From the NCBI GenBank assembly GCA_021806225.1, contig JAJZXW010000021.1, positions 1 through 64,000 of the forward strand: DNA of 64,000 nt, read 5' to 3'. Made by a program: the position numbers and the translations under genes. Under the pieces are notes generated by a model. The model searched no databases, had not been told where the DNA came from, and saw nothing but the letters and a program-made list of their open reading frames with translations. Shown here in pieces: positions 25,786 to 35,599 of this stretch. How positions within the stretch are numbered: position 1 is the first letter of the stretch; every line of letters begins with the position of its first letter. The stretch comes from Nitrospirota bacterium. GTDB lineage: Bacteria; Nitrospirota; Leptospirillia; Leptospirillales; Leptospirillaceae.

Positions 25786-26962
25786 CATGGAAGCCGACCG
25801 GCCCAATCCCGAGCGCCTTCCCGCACCGTCGGGGGCGATGGACGGGGCTCTGGCCATTCTGGTCTTTCTCCTGATGATGTTGGGAGCCGCTCTGGTCATG
25901 TCCGCACGACTCGCCCTAAAGTCTCCCTACCAACTCTTTACGAGGCAGATCCTTTCGACGGCTCTCGCGCTCGTGGTCATGTTCTCCGTCTCTCGGGTCG
26001 ACTACCATGTGTGGACCCGCCGGCGACTCCCCCTGTGGGGGGCGGGACTTTTTGCCCTTCTCCTTCTGATGGTTCCCCACGTGGGGATTGTGCTGAACGG
26101 GGCCCGCCGCTGGGTCCATCTCGGCTTTCTGACGCTACAGCCATCCGAGCTCGCGCGCGTGATCCTGGTGATCCTGATGGCCGCGCTTCTCTCCCGGGAG
26201 CGGGTGGAGCAAAAGATTCAGGAAAACCGCCCCCTTGTCATGCGTCTTCCGAAAGCCCTGGGCTTCGCCTTCCTGATGGTTCCCTACCTGGCCATCATCC
26301 TTCACGAACCGGACTTCGGATCGGATCTGTTCATCGTCATCGTCATCGGAGCCATGCTGTTCCTGGCGGGAGTCTCCATGAGACAGCTGGGTGTTCTGGT
26401 CATGGGGCTCGCCGTGGCGGCGGCTCTGTTCCTCTTTCACCACGCCTATGCCCTCGCGCGGTTCCACAACTTTTCCCAGACCCATCGTCCGGCATCCCTC
26501 CTCGGGACCCAGCTGGGTCAGAGCCTCGTCGCGATCGGCTCCGGGGGGCTCTGGGGGCAGGGCCTGGGCCACGACTGGATCGGGGGAGGAGTGCTCCCGG
26601 AACCGGGAACGGACTTTATCTTCGCACTGGTGGGCGAAGAGCTCGGGTTCTTCTGGTCCGTGGCCGTCGTGGCCGTTTTCGGGGGAATCTTCTATCTCGG
26701 GATGCGGGTCGCCGCCCACTCCCCCGATTTTCTTGGGCGAATCCTGGTTCAGGGGCTCACCCTGTCTGTTGTTCTGGAGGCCCTGATGAACCTCGGTGTC
26801 GTGACCGGAGTCTTCCCGACCAAGGGGATTCCCCTTCCCTTCATGAGCTTCGGAGGATCCTCCCTTCTTGCGAACGCGTGGGCGATCGGGATCATCCTCT
26901 CCGTTTCCCGCTACAGGACGACTTCCGGAGATACCGTCCCGGATAGTGAAGGAGAGGAATAG
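25757..26962 (+). CDS. ftsW: SEDS-family glycosyltransferase FtsW
   Basis: About 401 residues with ten predicted membrane segments. It has the SEDS hallmarks GARRWVHLGFLTLQPSELARV, the FIFALVGEELGF region and the C-terminal GIPLPFMSFGGSSLLAN. It polymerises lipid II at the septum as partner of FtsI. Start is uncertain: ATG 25757 has AAAGGA 6 bases upstream and overlaps murD by 29 bases; ATG 25787 directly after the murD stop is the alternative. Confidence 0.94.
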   Translation: MLPTIGTKADMEADRPNPERLPAPSGAMDGALAILVFLLMMLGAALVMSARLALKSPYQLFTRQILSTALALVVMFSVSRVDYHVWTRRRLPLWGAGLFALLLLMVPHVGIVLNGARRWVHLGFLTLQPSELARVILVILMAALLSRERVEQKIQENRPLVMRLPKALGFAFLMVPYLAIILHEPDFGSDLFIVIVIGAMLFLAGVSMRQLGVLVMGLAVAAALFLFHHAYALARFHNFSQTHRPASLLGTQLGQSLVAIGSGGLWGQGLGHDWIGGGVLPEPGTDFIFALVGEELGFFWSVAVVAVFGGIFYLGMRVAAHSPDFLGRILVQGLTLSVVLEALMNLGVVTGVFPTKGIPLPFMSFGGSSLLANAWAIGIILSVSRYRTTSGDTVPDSEGEE

Positions 26963-26965
26963 TCC

Positions 26966-28036
26966 TTGGGCGCGCTCTACCATGCGGGATCACGGCTTCT
27001 GGTGACGGGAGGGGGAACGGGAGGTCATGTCATTCCGGCCATCGAACTTGCCCGGGCGCATCGTGAGCGGGCCAACTCCCCCGTGTTTTACGCAGGGGGT
27101 GACGGGAGTCTCGAGGCCCGCCTGGCAAAGGAGGCCCGCATCCCGTTCTTTCCGGTCAGCTCTGGCGGCTTTGTCGGAAAGAGTCTGGCGGGGAAGCTCA
27201 TGGGGCTCCGGAAGATGGCGGCCGGAATCCCTTCGGCCATGAAGATCCTGGCGGAAAGCCGCCCCGACCTCGTGATCGGAACCGGAGGCTATGTGCAGGT
27301 CCCCGTTGTACTGGCCGCCCGGATTCGAGGACTCCCTGTTGTGCTCCTCGAGCCGAACAGGGTTCCCGGGCTGGCCAACCGGCTTCTCCGCCCCCTGGCC
27401 GCCAAGACTGTCATCTCGGGAGAAGGGGGAGGGATTCCCGTGGCTCCCGGAGTCCGGGGGCCTGAGCCTCTCCCGGAGCGTTTTTTCAGAAATCCTCCCA
27501 GGGTCCTGGTCATGGGAGGGAGTCAGGGAGCCCGGGCCATCAACCGGAAAATTCCGGAAATCTTCGGGGAATTGAGAAAGATCTCCATCGGACCGATAGA
27601 GATATTGCACCAGAGCGGGGAGCGGTGGGTGGAGGAGACGCGGGAGGCCTATCAAAAACTCGGGATCCCGGCCCGGGTGGAGGGGTTCCTGTCGGGGATA
27701 TCGGGGCTGCTCTCAGGGCAGACCCTTGTCATCGCCCGTGCGGGGGCCATGACCATCGCGGAATTGACCGGATCGGGGACCCCGGCGATTTACATCCCCT
27801 TTCCCCATTCGGCCGGGGGACATCAGGAGTTGAACGCCATGTCCCTCTCGAAGGAGGGCGGAGGCTGGTCCTGGCGGGAGGATCGTCTCGAAGATCCGGG
27901 GGGATGCGCCCAAGACCTCGCCCGAATTCTCGTTGACCGGGAGGGGCTTTACGCCATCGCCAGAAATGCATGGCGTCTCTCTCCGGCGGTTCCTGCGGAA
28001 GAGTGGCTCCATGCATTGGAATTGTGTTATGTATAA
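26966..28036 (+). CDS. murG: Lipid I GlcNAc transferase MurG
   Basis: 356 residues from TTG 26966, 3 bases after ftsW, with GGAGAGGAA as SD. The GT-B fold motifs are LVTGGGTGGHVIPAIELAR and RVLVMGGSQGARAINR, and the donor site is AGAMTIAELTGSGTPAIYIPFPHSAGGHQELNA. It adds GlcNAc to lipid I at the inner membrane face, giving lipid II. Confidence 0.95.
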   Translation: MGALYHAGSRLLVTGGGTGGHVIPAIELARAHRERANSPVFYAGGDGSLEARLAKEARIPFFPVSSGGFVGKSLAGKLMGLRKMAAGIPSAMKILAESRPDLVIGTGGYVQVPVVLAARIRGLPVVLLEPNRVPGLANRLLRPLAAKTVISGEGGGIPVAPGVRGPEPLPERFFRNPPRVLVMGGSQGARAINRKIPEIFGELRKISIGPIEILHQSGERWVEETREAYQKLGIPARVEGFLSGISGLLSGQTLVIARAGAMTIAELTGSGTPAIYIPFPHSAGGHQELNAMSLSKEGGGWSWREDRLEDPGGCAQDLARILVDREGLYAIARNAWRLSPAVPAEEWLHALELCYV

Positions 28037-28073
28037 ACTTAATCGATTATCTTTGTATGTGTCATGAATCGTC

Positions 28074-28102
28074 TTGGAACATGAGTGCCAATCCGTTACA
28101 AT
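28074..28102 (+). promoter_or_regulatory. Internal dcw promoter before murC
   Basis: TTGGAA (28074-28079), a 17-base spacer, and TACAAT (28097-28102), in the 91-base gap between murG and murC, the largest gap in this part of the cluster. It would supply murC to ftsZ independently of the mraZ promoter. Confidence 0.6.
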
Positions 28103-28127
28103 GGTGGAAGAAACCTCGGAGGGCGCG

Positions 28128-29540
28128 ATGCGCAAAAAAACGGGAAAGAAGGTTCATTTTATCGGAATTGGCGGGGCGGGAATGGCTCCCATTGCCGAAA
28201 TACTTCTGGAAAGAGGCGTGGCCGTCTCGGGCTCGGATATCGGAACGAACGACTGCACCCGGCGATTGGCGGAAAAGGGAGCGACCATCATGGAAGGCCA
28301 CGCGGCCTCCCACATGAACGACGTCTCCCGCGTCGTCGTCTCCTCCGCAATCAAGCCGGGGAATCCAGAATGGACGGCGGCCATCACCCGGGGAATTCCC
28401 GTCGTTCACCGGGGAGACATCCTGGCGGAGCTCCTCAACTCCTCCTTCGGGATCGCGGTGACCGGCTCTCACGGAAAGACGACCACCACCTCGATGATCG
28501 CCACGCTCCTCCTCGCGGCCGGCATGGACCCGACCTGCGTCGTGGGGGGGAAGGTCAGCACCTTCCCAGGGTGCGCCCTTGTCGGAAAGTCGCCCTATTT
28601 TGTCACGGAAGCGGATGAGAGCGACGGATCTTTCCTGAAGCTCGAGCCCCGGATCCGGGTCGTGACAAACATCGACCGCGAGCACATGGACTTTTATGGA
28701 ACCTTCGAAAATCTGGTGGAGGCATTTGCCACATACCTCGATGCGGGAGACGTCGGGGGAATCGGAGTTTTGTGCATTGATGATCCGGGAATCGTCTCTG
28801 TTGTGGCGCGGCTCTCCACCGTTCCCCTGACCTATGGCCTCTCCCAGGAGGCTCGGGTCAGGGCGGAACGCTTCGCTTACGAGGGGGTGGGGTCGGCGTT
28901 CGACGTTATGGTCGATGGAGCCTTCTGGGGGCGGTTTTCCCTGAAGGTGCCTGGCATCCACAACGTTCTGAACGCCCTGGCCGCAATCTGCGTCGGAATC
29001 TGTCTCGAAATATCCCCGGAGACGATGCAGAGGGCCCTTGCCGGCTTCGTCAGCGTCGGAAGGCGTTTCACGATTCTCGGAGAAAAGGACGGAGTCCTTG
29101 TGGTGGATGACTACGGCCATCACCCCACGGAAATCCGTGCAACCCTCTCTGCGGCCCGGCAGGCCTATCCGAAGCGCCGTATCGTCGCCGTTTTTCAGCC
29201 CCATCGTTTTACCCGGGTCAGGGACCTACAGAACGCCTTTGTCGAGGCCTTCGGGGATGCCGACAGGATTCTGGTGACGGAGATCTATGCGGCGGGAGAA
29301 GAGCCAATTCCGGGAGTGGCCGGGGAGGCCCTCTACAATAAGATGCGGGACCGCTGGGGAGAAAAGGTCGACTACGAGCCACGCCGGGAATGCTGGATGA
29401 CCCGACTGCTTTCCCTGTTGAAGCCGGGAGACCTGCTCCTGACCCTCGGCGCAGGTGACATCACGCGACTTGGAAAGGAATTTCTTCTGTGGGAGCCAGC
29501 CTCGCTCGTCGCCCGCGAATCCGATCCCGTGAACGTCTAA
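28128..29540 (+). CDS. murC: UDP-MurNAc:L-Ala ligase
   Basis: 470 residues. It begins MRKKTGKKVHFIGIGGAGMA, the MurC Rossmann start. The ATP loop is VTGSHGKTTTTSM, and VDDYGHHPTEIRATL is the C-terminal signature. It adds L-Ala to UDP-MurNAc. ATG 28128 with GGAGGG upstream was chosen; the frame is open to a TTG at 28074, which is inside the predicted promoter. The end overlaps murB by 52 bases. Confidence 0.95.
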   Translation: MRKKTGKKVHFIGIGGAGMAPIAEILLERGVAVSGSDIGTNDCTRRLAEKGATIMEGHAASHMNDVSRVVVSSAIKPGNPEWTAAITRGIPVVHRGDILAELLNSSFGIAVTGSHGKTTTTSMIATLLLAAGMDPTCVVGGKVSTFPGCALVGKSPYFVTEADESDGSFLKLEPRIRVVTNIDREHMDFYGTFENLVEAFATYLDAGDVGGIGVLCIDDPGIVSVVARLSTVPLTYGLSQEARVRAERFAYEGVGSAFDVMVDGAFWGRFSLKVPGIHNVLNALAAICVGICLEISPETMQRALAGFVSVGRRFTILGEKDGVLVVDDYGHHPTEIRATLSAARQAYPKRRIVAVFQPHRFTRVRDLQNAFVEAFGDADRILVTEIYAAGEEPIPGVAGEALYNKMRDRWGEKVDYEPRRECWMTRLLSLLKPGDLLLTLGAGDITRLGKEFLLWEPASLVARESDPVNV

Positions 29541-30448
29541 GCCGTTATTCCTCGATCCGGATCGGAGGGCCTGTTTCCGCGGTCGTCTGTGTTTCCACAG
29601 CCGAGGAGATGGAAGAGGTCTTTGTCCTGCGGAGCCAGGACAAAATCCCGGGGCCCCTTTTTTTCTCCGGCCGGGGAAGCAATATCCTCTTTCCCGACCA
29701 GGGCATTGAAGGGACGCTGGTCCGCTTCGAGCCCGGCGATCTGACGTCGGCTTGCCGGTGGACGGAGGAAGGGGAAGTGTATGCCGATGCTGGATTTCCC
29801 CTGCCGGCACTTGCCCGCGAAGCGGCTCGGCGGGGAATCGGAGGCTTCGAGTTTCTCGCCGGGATTCCCGGAACGGTGGGTGGCGCCGCAGTCATGAATG
29901 CCGGGGCAGGGGGACGGGAATGGTCGAATCTCTGCAAGAGCGTGACCGTCATGTATCCTTCTGGCGCCATCGAGACACTTTCTGCCGAAAGAATGGGCTA
30001 CGGATATCGGACCTCGCTTTTTGCGGACCGTCCGCTTGAGCGCATGGGGGCCTCCGGACCGGGAAACATCCCGAAGGGAATCGTTCTCCTGGGAGCGCTA
30101 CTCTCGGGTCCGTGCAGTTCTCCGGAAGACTGTCAGGCTCTCCTAAGCCGTCACCTCGACTACAGGAAGCGAACACAGCCTCTCGAAGAGCCAAGCCTCG
30201 GATCTGTTTTCCGGAACCCCGACGATGGGCCGGCAGGATACACGGCCGGCCGGCTCATCGAGGAGGCGGGTCTCAAGGGCGAACGCCGGGGAGGCATCAC
30301 GGTCTCTCTCCGGCATGCCAACTTTTTTGTCAATACGGGTGGTGGATCCGAACGTGAGTTTCGGGAGCTTTTGGAAGACGTGACCCAGCGCGTCAGGGAG
30401 CATTGGGGTGTCGTTCTGGAACCTGAGGTGAGAATGTGGAACTCGTAA
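29489..30448 (+). CDS. murB: UDP-N-acetylenolpyruvoylglucosamine reductase
   Basis: 319 residues from GTG 29489. The FAD-binding segment is FFSGRGSNILFPDQGIEGTLV, GIGGFEFLAGIPGTVGGAAVMNAGA is typical, and the catalytic Ser lies in LGSVFRNP. It reduces enolpyruvyl-UDP-GlcNAc to UDP-MurNAc. It overlaps murC by 52 bases and ddl by 13 bases. Confidence 0.94.
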   Translation: MGASLARRPRIRSRERLSRYSSIRIGGPVSAVVCVSTAEEMEEVFVLRSQDKIPGPLFFSGRGSNILFPDQGIEGTLVRFEPGDLTSACRWTEEGEVYADAGFPLPALAREAARRGIGGFEFLAGIPGTVGGAAVMNAGAGGREWSNLCKSVTVMYPSGAIETLSAERMGYGYRTSLFADRPLERMGASGPGNIPKGIVLLGALLSGPCSSPEDCQALLSRHLDYRKRTQPLEEPSLGSVFRNPDDGPAGYTAGRLIEEAGLKGERRGGITVSLRHANFFVNTGGGSEREFRELLEDVTQRVREHWGVVLEPEVRMWNS

Positions 30449-31413
30449 CGCAGGTAATGCTCAAGGAAAAAGGGATTCGGAAGGTGGCGGTTCTCTGTGC
30501 GGGGGAATCGGAGGAGGCTGAGGTTTCACGGGTCTCCTCACGTGCGGTCTCCGAAGCCCTTGTTCATGCTGGATTTGAGGTCCGGGAACTCGAGGCGGAC
30601 AGGACACTGGCGAGAACTCTTTCCGAATTCGCTCCGGATGCGGCCTTTCTTGCCACACATGGAGGGGCTGGGGAAAACGGGACGCTCCAGGGCTTTCTTG
30701 AAATCATGAAAATTCCCTACACCGGCTCCGGAGTCCTCGGATCGGCGATCGGGATGTCCAAGATGCGTTCGCGCGCCCTCTTCCGGGAGCGGGGGCTAGC
30801 CGTTCCCCTGACCTATGCCCACAGGATAGGACCGGCTTTTCGTGCCGACAGCGTCTCCTTTGACCCGCCCTACATGGTCAAGCCGGAGTCCGGTGGATCC
30901 TCCATCGGCGTCCGCCGGATCGAACGACGGGAGGATCTCGCACAAGCGGTCGCTCTCGCGGGCGAATATTCTCCGTGGGTCCTGATCGAACAATGCATCC
31001 GCGGAAGGGAAATCCAGTCCGCCGTCCTGTCCGACCGGTTTCTCGGGGCTATCGAGATTATTCCGGGAAACGCCGAACCGTTCTATACCTACGCTTCAAA
31101 ATACTCTCCAGGGGCCTCCCGCCATATTTGTCCGGCGCCCCTGTCCGACACCCTTCTCGGGGAGCTGGCCGAGGCGACACTGGAAGCCCACCGGATCCTT
31201 GAACTCAGGGGGACCAGTCGTCTCGATACGATCCTGAACGAAGAAGGGGTCTTCTTTGTTCTCGAAGTGAATACTCTTCCGGGTCTGACTCCGACTTCCC
31301 TGTTGCCGGAAATTGCTGCCCATGCAGGACTCTCCTTTACCGATCTTCTTCTGGAGCTCCTGTGGACAGCCCGTCTTGACGGGGAGTGCTCCGCTGTCCA
31401 TGCCGGCCTCTGA
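30436..31413 (+). CDS. ddl: D-alanine--D-alanine ligase
   Basis: 325 residues. ATP-grasp motifs: ATHGGAGENGTLQGFLE, YTGSGVLGSAIGMSK, KPESGGSSIGV, and the Mg-binding VLEVNTLPGLTPTSLLPE. It supplies D-Ala-D-Ala to MurF. GTG 30436 overlaps murB; ATG 30457 is a second possibility and would remove 7 residues. The stop overlaps the ftsQ start (TGATG). Confidence 0.94.
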   Translation: MELVTQVMLKEKGIRKVAVLCAGESEEAEVSRVSSRAVSEALVHAGFEVRELEADRTLARTLSEFAPDAAFLATHGGAGENGTLQGFLEIMKIPYTGSGVLGSAIGMSKMRSRALFRERGLAVPLTYAHRIGPAFRADSVSFDPPYMVKPESGGSSIGVRRIERREDLAQAVALAGEYSPWVLIEQCIRGREIQSAVLSDRFLGAIEIIPGNAEPFYTYASKYSPGASRHICPAPLSDTLLGELAEATLEAHRILELRGTSRLDTILNEEGVFFVLEVNTLPGLTPTSLLPEIAAHAGLSFTDLLLELLWTARLDGECSAVHAGL

Positions 31414-32258
31414 TGGGAGGAGGGGCTTCCGGTCCGGGGACATCCTCCTTCCTTCGCCCCGGATCTGGCCGGTACATTCTTCTCCTTCTCTTCTGGCTCA
31501 TCTGGGGGGGGCTTTTTTTCCGTGGGCTCTTTCATTCGCCAGGACGGGCTTTCACGGTAACGATCCTCGGCCCGGAAGTCCTTGACAGAGACCTCGTTGC
31601 CGGCTGGCTCTCTCGGGTCCGATACCGCACCGTGCCCTATCTCGACCGGGAACCGCTCGAAAGGCTGAAAGAGTCCCATCCCTGGATCGAGTCCGTCAGC
31701 GAAAAATATCTCCTCGGAGCAGGACGCGTCGTACGAGTCAAGGTGTGGACGCCGGAGGGCCTATTGCGGCCGGCCTATGGTCTCATGGCCTTTCAGGCAC
31801 CTCTGGCGACGGCAGTTCCCTCCAGGGTTTCCTATCTGAACGCGCAGGGGCTCTCCCTCATGGGGCGTTCCTATCCGGGCACGGGGGCACTCCCCCAGAT
31901 CATCGTCCGTGCTCCCCTGACCCGTTCCACCGGGATCCGGCTGGTCCGGACCATCGAGACCGTCCGGAACTGCCGTTCGGAAGGGGCACCTTCCGGGCAG
32001 TGGTTCAGCCTGAACGGCCCCCATGAAGTCCGATTCTATCCCGATCACAATCTTCCGGTGCTCCTGTTAGGAACCGATCTCGGCTGTGCGCCGTTCCATC
32101 TTTTCCGCGCCTACATGAAAAAATCCGGCCTTCTGGCCACCGGCAAGCTCCCCGAAGGAATCGACCTGCGCTTCAAGGGAATGCTCATTCTCCGTCCATC
32201 ACTGGATAATCTCCCTCCCACACCTTCCCGTCCAGGAAAAAAAGAGGCCCGTTCCTGA
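31413..32258 (+). CDS. ftsQ: Cell division protein FtsQ/DivIB
   Basis: 281 residues from ATG 31413, overlapping the ddl stop. A cytoplasmic tail is followed by one membrane segment (YILLLLFWLIWGGLFF, about 21-36) and a POTRA-like domain (HPWIESVSEKYLLGAGRVVRVKV). Position before ftsA supports the call. It links divisome assembly in the periplasm. Confidence 0.85.
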   Translation: MGGGASGPGTSSFLRPGSGRYILLLLFWLIWGGLFFRGLFHSPGRAFTVTILGPEVLDRDLVAGWLSRVRYRTVPYLDREPLERLKESHPWIESVSEKYLLGAGRVVRVKVWTPEGLLRPAYGLMAFQAPLATAVPSRVSYLNAQGLSLMGRSYPGTGALPQIIVRAPLTRSTGIRLVRTIETVRNCRSEGAPSGQWFSLNGPHEVRFYPDHNLPVLLLGTDLGCAPFHLFRAYMKKSGLLATGKLPEGIDLRFKGMLILRPSLDNLPPTPSRPGKKEARS

Positions 32259-32373
32259 CGGGATCCATTTCAGTCCGGTCTGTTGAGACACTTCCTCCGT
32301 TGTGAGAAAATGGGCAGGCTTCGGGGAGAGCCGGGCGGGCACTTTCAATTTTCAGGGGAGACAGAGGCATTCG

Positions 32374-33660
32374 ATGACGGATCAACCAGTATTTGCGGCA
32401 ATTGATTTGGGTTCGACAAAGGTGTGCGCCGTATTGGGTCAGGCGATCGACGACGATCGGTTTGAAATAGTCGGGATCGGCTCCGCATCGACACAGAACG
32501 GTATCAGAAACGGGACGATCGTGGATGTGCAGCAGACAGTGGCGGCCATTCGGAAAGCGGTCGATGTCGCGGTGCGGAAGGCGAGCTGTCCCGTCTCCCG
32601 TGTGGTTGTCGGGTTCGCGGGAGGCGAGATCGACGGCCAGGACCAGCGGGTCATGATCGCCCTCAAGGACCGGGAGGTCCTGGCGACGGATATCGACAGG
32701 ATCCTGCAGGAAGCCCGGACGATGATGGGATGCCAGTCGTCCGAGCTTCTCCACACCATCCCCAAGTCCTACCGGATCGACGAGCAGGGGGGCATCGTGA
32801 ATCCTGTCGGAATGGTGGGGGCTCGCCTGGAGGCACTCGTCCACGTCATCCGGGGCTCCGACATGGTGCTCGCGAACCTCAAGCGAAGTGTCGAAAGGGC
32901 CGGGCTGACGGTTCGCGACGGAGACCTCGTTCTGCAGCCTCTTGCAAGCGCCCGGGCGGTTCTGACCGAGGACGACAAGGAGCTTGGCGTCTGTGTCGTC
33001 GATATCGGGGGGGGGACAACCGGCATGGTCCTCTACCAGAACGGAGCCCTCTCCGGAGTCCGGATCATTCCGTTGGGAGGGGCCGCCATGACGAAGGACC
33101 TGGCCGCCGTCATGCGGATCTCACAGTCCGAGGCGGAACGGATCAAGAAAGAGGTTTTCAGCACCCCAGGGCAGTCCGTACTGCAGGAGGCTCCGGAGGA
33201 AGAAGGGTCTCCTTCCCCTCCCGTTTCAGAGGAAAGTCCGCAAGGTTCGCTCCGCAGGACCCAGGTCCGGGAGGTTGTCGAGGCCAGGCTCGAGGAAATT
33301 CTGACGCGCGTCAAGGGAGAACTTGACCGGATGCGCCAGAACGCTTTCCTTGCCCGGGGAGTCGTCCTGGTTGGGGGCGTCGCCCGGATGCCGAACATCG
33401 TTCCTTTCGCGGAAAAGATCTTCGAAATGCCCGTTTCCGTCGGACAAACCGGTCTCCGCGTCCAGGGCCTGGTCGATCAGGCCTCCGCTCCCGAGTTCGC
33501 ATCGGCCATCGGCCTCCTTTATTTTGCGAGGGATCAGTGGAGTCCTCAGGATATCCCGCATCGGGAAGATGTCTCTTTGCCGGAAACACAGGAGCCAAGA
33601 AAAGGAGCGACGGCCTCTTCCGGGGTCAGGATCTGGAACTGGCTTCGGGAAATCATCTGA
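32374..33660 (+). CDS. ftsA: Cell division protein FtsA
   Basis: 428 residues of actin-like ATPase. Phosphate 1 motif: AAIDLGSTKVCAV. Phosphate 2 motif: VVDIGGGTTGMVLY. Adenosine motif: GVVLVGGVARMPNI. A Pro/Ser-rich insert lies near residues 275-290. The C-terminal end (IWNWLREII) is an amphipathic membrane-targeting helix. It tethers FtsZ to the membrane. ATG 32374 has AGGGGAG upstream. Confidence 0.95.
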   Translation: MTDQPVFAAIDLGSTKVCAVLGQAIDDDRFEIVGIGSASTQNGIRNGTIVDVQQTVAAIRKAVDVAVRKASCPVSRVVVGFAGGEIDGQDQRVMIALKDREVLATDIDRILQEARTMMGCQSSELLHTIPKSYRIDEQGGIVNPVGMVGARLEALVHVIRGSDMVLANLKRSVERAGLTVRDGDLVLQPLASARAVLTEDDKELGVCVVDIGGGTTGMVLYQNGALSGVRIIPLGGAAMTKDLAAVMRISQSEAERIKKEVFSTPGQSVLQEAPEEEGSPSPPVSEESPQGSLRRTQVREVVEARLEEILTRVKGELDRMRQNAFLARGVVLVGGVARMPNIVPFAEKIFEMPVSVGQTGLRVQGLVDQASAPEFASAIGLLYFARDQWSPQDIPHREDVSLPETQEPRKGATASSGVRIWNWLREII

Positions 33661-33672
33661 CGGGCCAAACAG

Positions 33673-33754
33673 GTCCGTCTTCCGACGGACATCTCTCCGG
33701 TGGCGGACCGGATGACCTCTCATGATCATCAACAGTTCGGAGCCGGATGGCTCC
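33673..33754 (+). promoter_or_regulatory. Three hairpins in the ftsA-ftsZ gap
   Basis: GTCCGTC-TTCC-GACGGAC (33673-33690), TCCGGT-GGCGG-ACCGGA (33696-33712) and GGAGCC-GGAT-GGCTCC (33739-33754). The last ends just before the ftsZ SD (GGAG at 33757). There is no T-run, so these are not clear terminators. They may set mRNA stability or ftsZ translation. Confidence 0.5.
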
Positions 33755-33767
33755 TTGGAGAGCGGGT

Positions 33768-34949
33768 ATGGATTCAGAGTGGGGCGAAGAGCCCTTGATC
33801 GACTACAAGCAATCCGGAATACTCGGGGCCCGCATCCTTGTCATCGGGGTAGGCGGCGGAGGGTGCAATGCGATTCACACCATGATCATGTCCGACCTGA
33901 AGGGCGTCGAGTTCGTGGCGGTCAACACCGACCTTCAGGCCCTCAACCGGATCGATGCCCACAGGATCCAGATCGGAAGCGCCGTCAGCCGGGGGCTTGG
34001 AGCCGGAGCCAATCCCGAAGTGGGACGACGGTCCGCTCTTGAGGACGTCGACAAGATTCGTGGAGCGGTGGCTGGATCGGACATGGTCTTCGTGACGGCG
34101 GGAATGGGCGGTGGGACGGGGACGGGAGCGGCTCCCGTGATCGCGCAGGTGGCCCGGGAAAGCGGCATCCTTACCGTGGCGGTCGTGACGACCCCCTTCG
34201 GCTTCGAGGGGCCGAAACGATGCCGGAACGCCGAGGAGGGACTTCGGGAGCTCCGTCGTTTCACCGACACACTGATCGTAATTCCCAACGACCGGCTCGA
34301 ATCGGTGGTCGACAGGGGAACTCCCCTCATCGACGCCTTCAAGAAGGCTGACGACGTCCTTCGACAGGGTGTCCAGGGGATATCGGACATCATCACCCGT
34401 CCGGGACTCATCAATCTGGACTTTGCCGATGTGAAGACGACGATGGCCAACATGGGCCGCGCCGTCATGGGGATCGGAACTGCATCCGGACCGGAGAGGG
34501 CCCTGACGGCTGCCCGTGCGGCCATAAACAGTCCCCTTCTCGAGGATAGCTCGATCCGGGGGGCAAAAGGCATTCTCGTGAATTTCCGGGGAGGCTCGGA
34601 CATGACTTTAAACGAGATCACCGAGGCCTCCCGCCTCATCGAGGAGGAGGCCGAAAAGGGATCGGCCAATCTGATCTTCGGAACGGTGGTCGAAGATCAT
34701 CCGATGGAGGAGATCCACATCACGGTGATCGCGACGGGATTCGACCAACCGGCCGACCGCGCTCCGGGAAAGGCCGAGACCTCTTCGGCCGAGCCCCTTC
34801 CTTCCGAGGGACAGGAAGAGATTCCTGCCTTCCTGAGAAGACAGGGGCAGGCCACTCGTCCGTTTTCGCGGGAGACGCAACCCGTCGAAGCCGAGCCAGA
34901 AGGGGATCTCAACGAGCGGCCCGCCATCTGGAGAAAACGGGGAGAATGA
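33768..34949 (+). CDS. ftsZ: Cell division GTPase FtsZ
   Basis: 393 residues. The tubulin signature [10 protein letters not shown] is present, with [14 protein letters not shown] and the T7-loop residues in [12 protein letters not shown]. The C-terminal linker is acidic and Pro-rich and ends in [10 protein letters not shown], which resembles but does not match the usual FtsA/ZipA-binding tail (DIPAFLRR-like); an actual EIPAFLRRQ stretch occurs about 35 residues before the end. ATG 33768 with GGAG upstream was chosen over 33747. The stop overlaps the next gene. Confidence 0.96.
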   Translation: MDSEWGEEPLIDYKQSGILGARILVIGVGGGGCNAIHTMIMSDLKGVEFVAVNTDLQALNRIDAHRIQIGSAVSRGLGAGANPEVGRRSALEDVDKIRGAVAGSDMVFVTAGMGGGTGTGAAPVIAQVARESGILTVAVVTTPFGFEGPKRCRNAEEGLRELRRFTDTLIVIPNDRLESVVDRGTPLIDAFKKADDVLRQGVQGISDIITRPGLINLDFADVKTTMANMGRAVMGIGTASGPERALTAARAAINSPLLEDSSIRGAKGILVNFRGGSDMTLNEITEASRLIEEEAEKGSANLIFGTVVEDHPMEEIHITVIATGFDQPADRAPGKAETSSAEPLPSEGQEEIPAFLRRQGQATRPFSRETQPVEAEPEGDLNERPAIWRKRGE

Positions 34950-35599
34950 AGGACTTTCTCCGCCATCCCCTCCTCTCTACCATTGGTATCGATCATGGGT
35001 TCGGAACGGTCGGGAGCGCCCCGCGTCCCCAATGCCTGGTTCTTCGACAGACCCACGGCACACGGGTCCTTTCTCCCGGAGAGTACCGGGCCCAGGAGCG
35101 TCCCATGGAGGGAGACGGGCTCATCTCTCACGAAAGGGGAGAAGAGGTGGGGGTCTTTACCGCCGACTGTCTTCCGGTGCTCGCCGCCACGGAGTCAGGA
35201 GAGTGTGTGGGGGCATTCCATGCGGGGTGGAGAGGGGCCGCGGCCGGGATCGTTCCTGCGGGCATTCGTCGGATTGCGGAGATGGGGCAGATCCTTTCGG
35301 CGCATATTCGGGTCGTTCTCGGGCCGGCCATCGGGCCCTGCTGTTTCGAGGTTGGCCCCGAGGTCTGGGAGTCCATCCAGTCGGAAACTCCGACCTATGT
35401 CCAGAGACGACGACGGACGCTTGACCTCTGGGAGCTCGTGACCCACCAGCTTCTTGAGGTGGGGGTTTCCCCGGAAAATATCGGAAGGATTTCTCTCTGT
35501 ACCCGATGTCACCCGGATCTTTTCTTTTCCCATCGGGGATGGGGGACGCGCCGGAAGGGGCGGTCGATGCTGAACTATATCCGGCGGGATATGCGATGA
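34946..35599 (+). CDS. pgeF: PgeF/YfiH-type multicopper oxidoreductase-like purine phosphorylase
   Basis: 217 residues starting ATG 34946, overlapping the ftsZ stop (ATGA). The family's zinc-site residues are seen in [17 protein letters not shown] and [12 protein letters not shown]. Homologues (DUF152) act on purine nucleosides or edit peptidoglycan precursors carrying L-Ser. Its place right after ftsZ fits the peptidoglycan role. The end overlaps yggS. Confidence 0.88.
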   Translation: MKDFLRHPLLSTIGIDHGFGTVGSAPRPQCLVLRQTHGTRVLSPGEYRAQERPMEGDGLISHERGEEVGVFTADCLPVLAATESGECVGAFHAGWRGAAAGIVPAGIRRIAEMGQILSAHIRVVLGPAIGPCCFEVGPEVWESIQSETPTYVQRRRRTLDLWELVTHQLLEVGVSPENIGRISLCTRCHPDLFFSHRGWGTRRKGRSMLNYIRRDMR

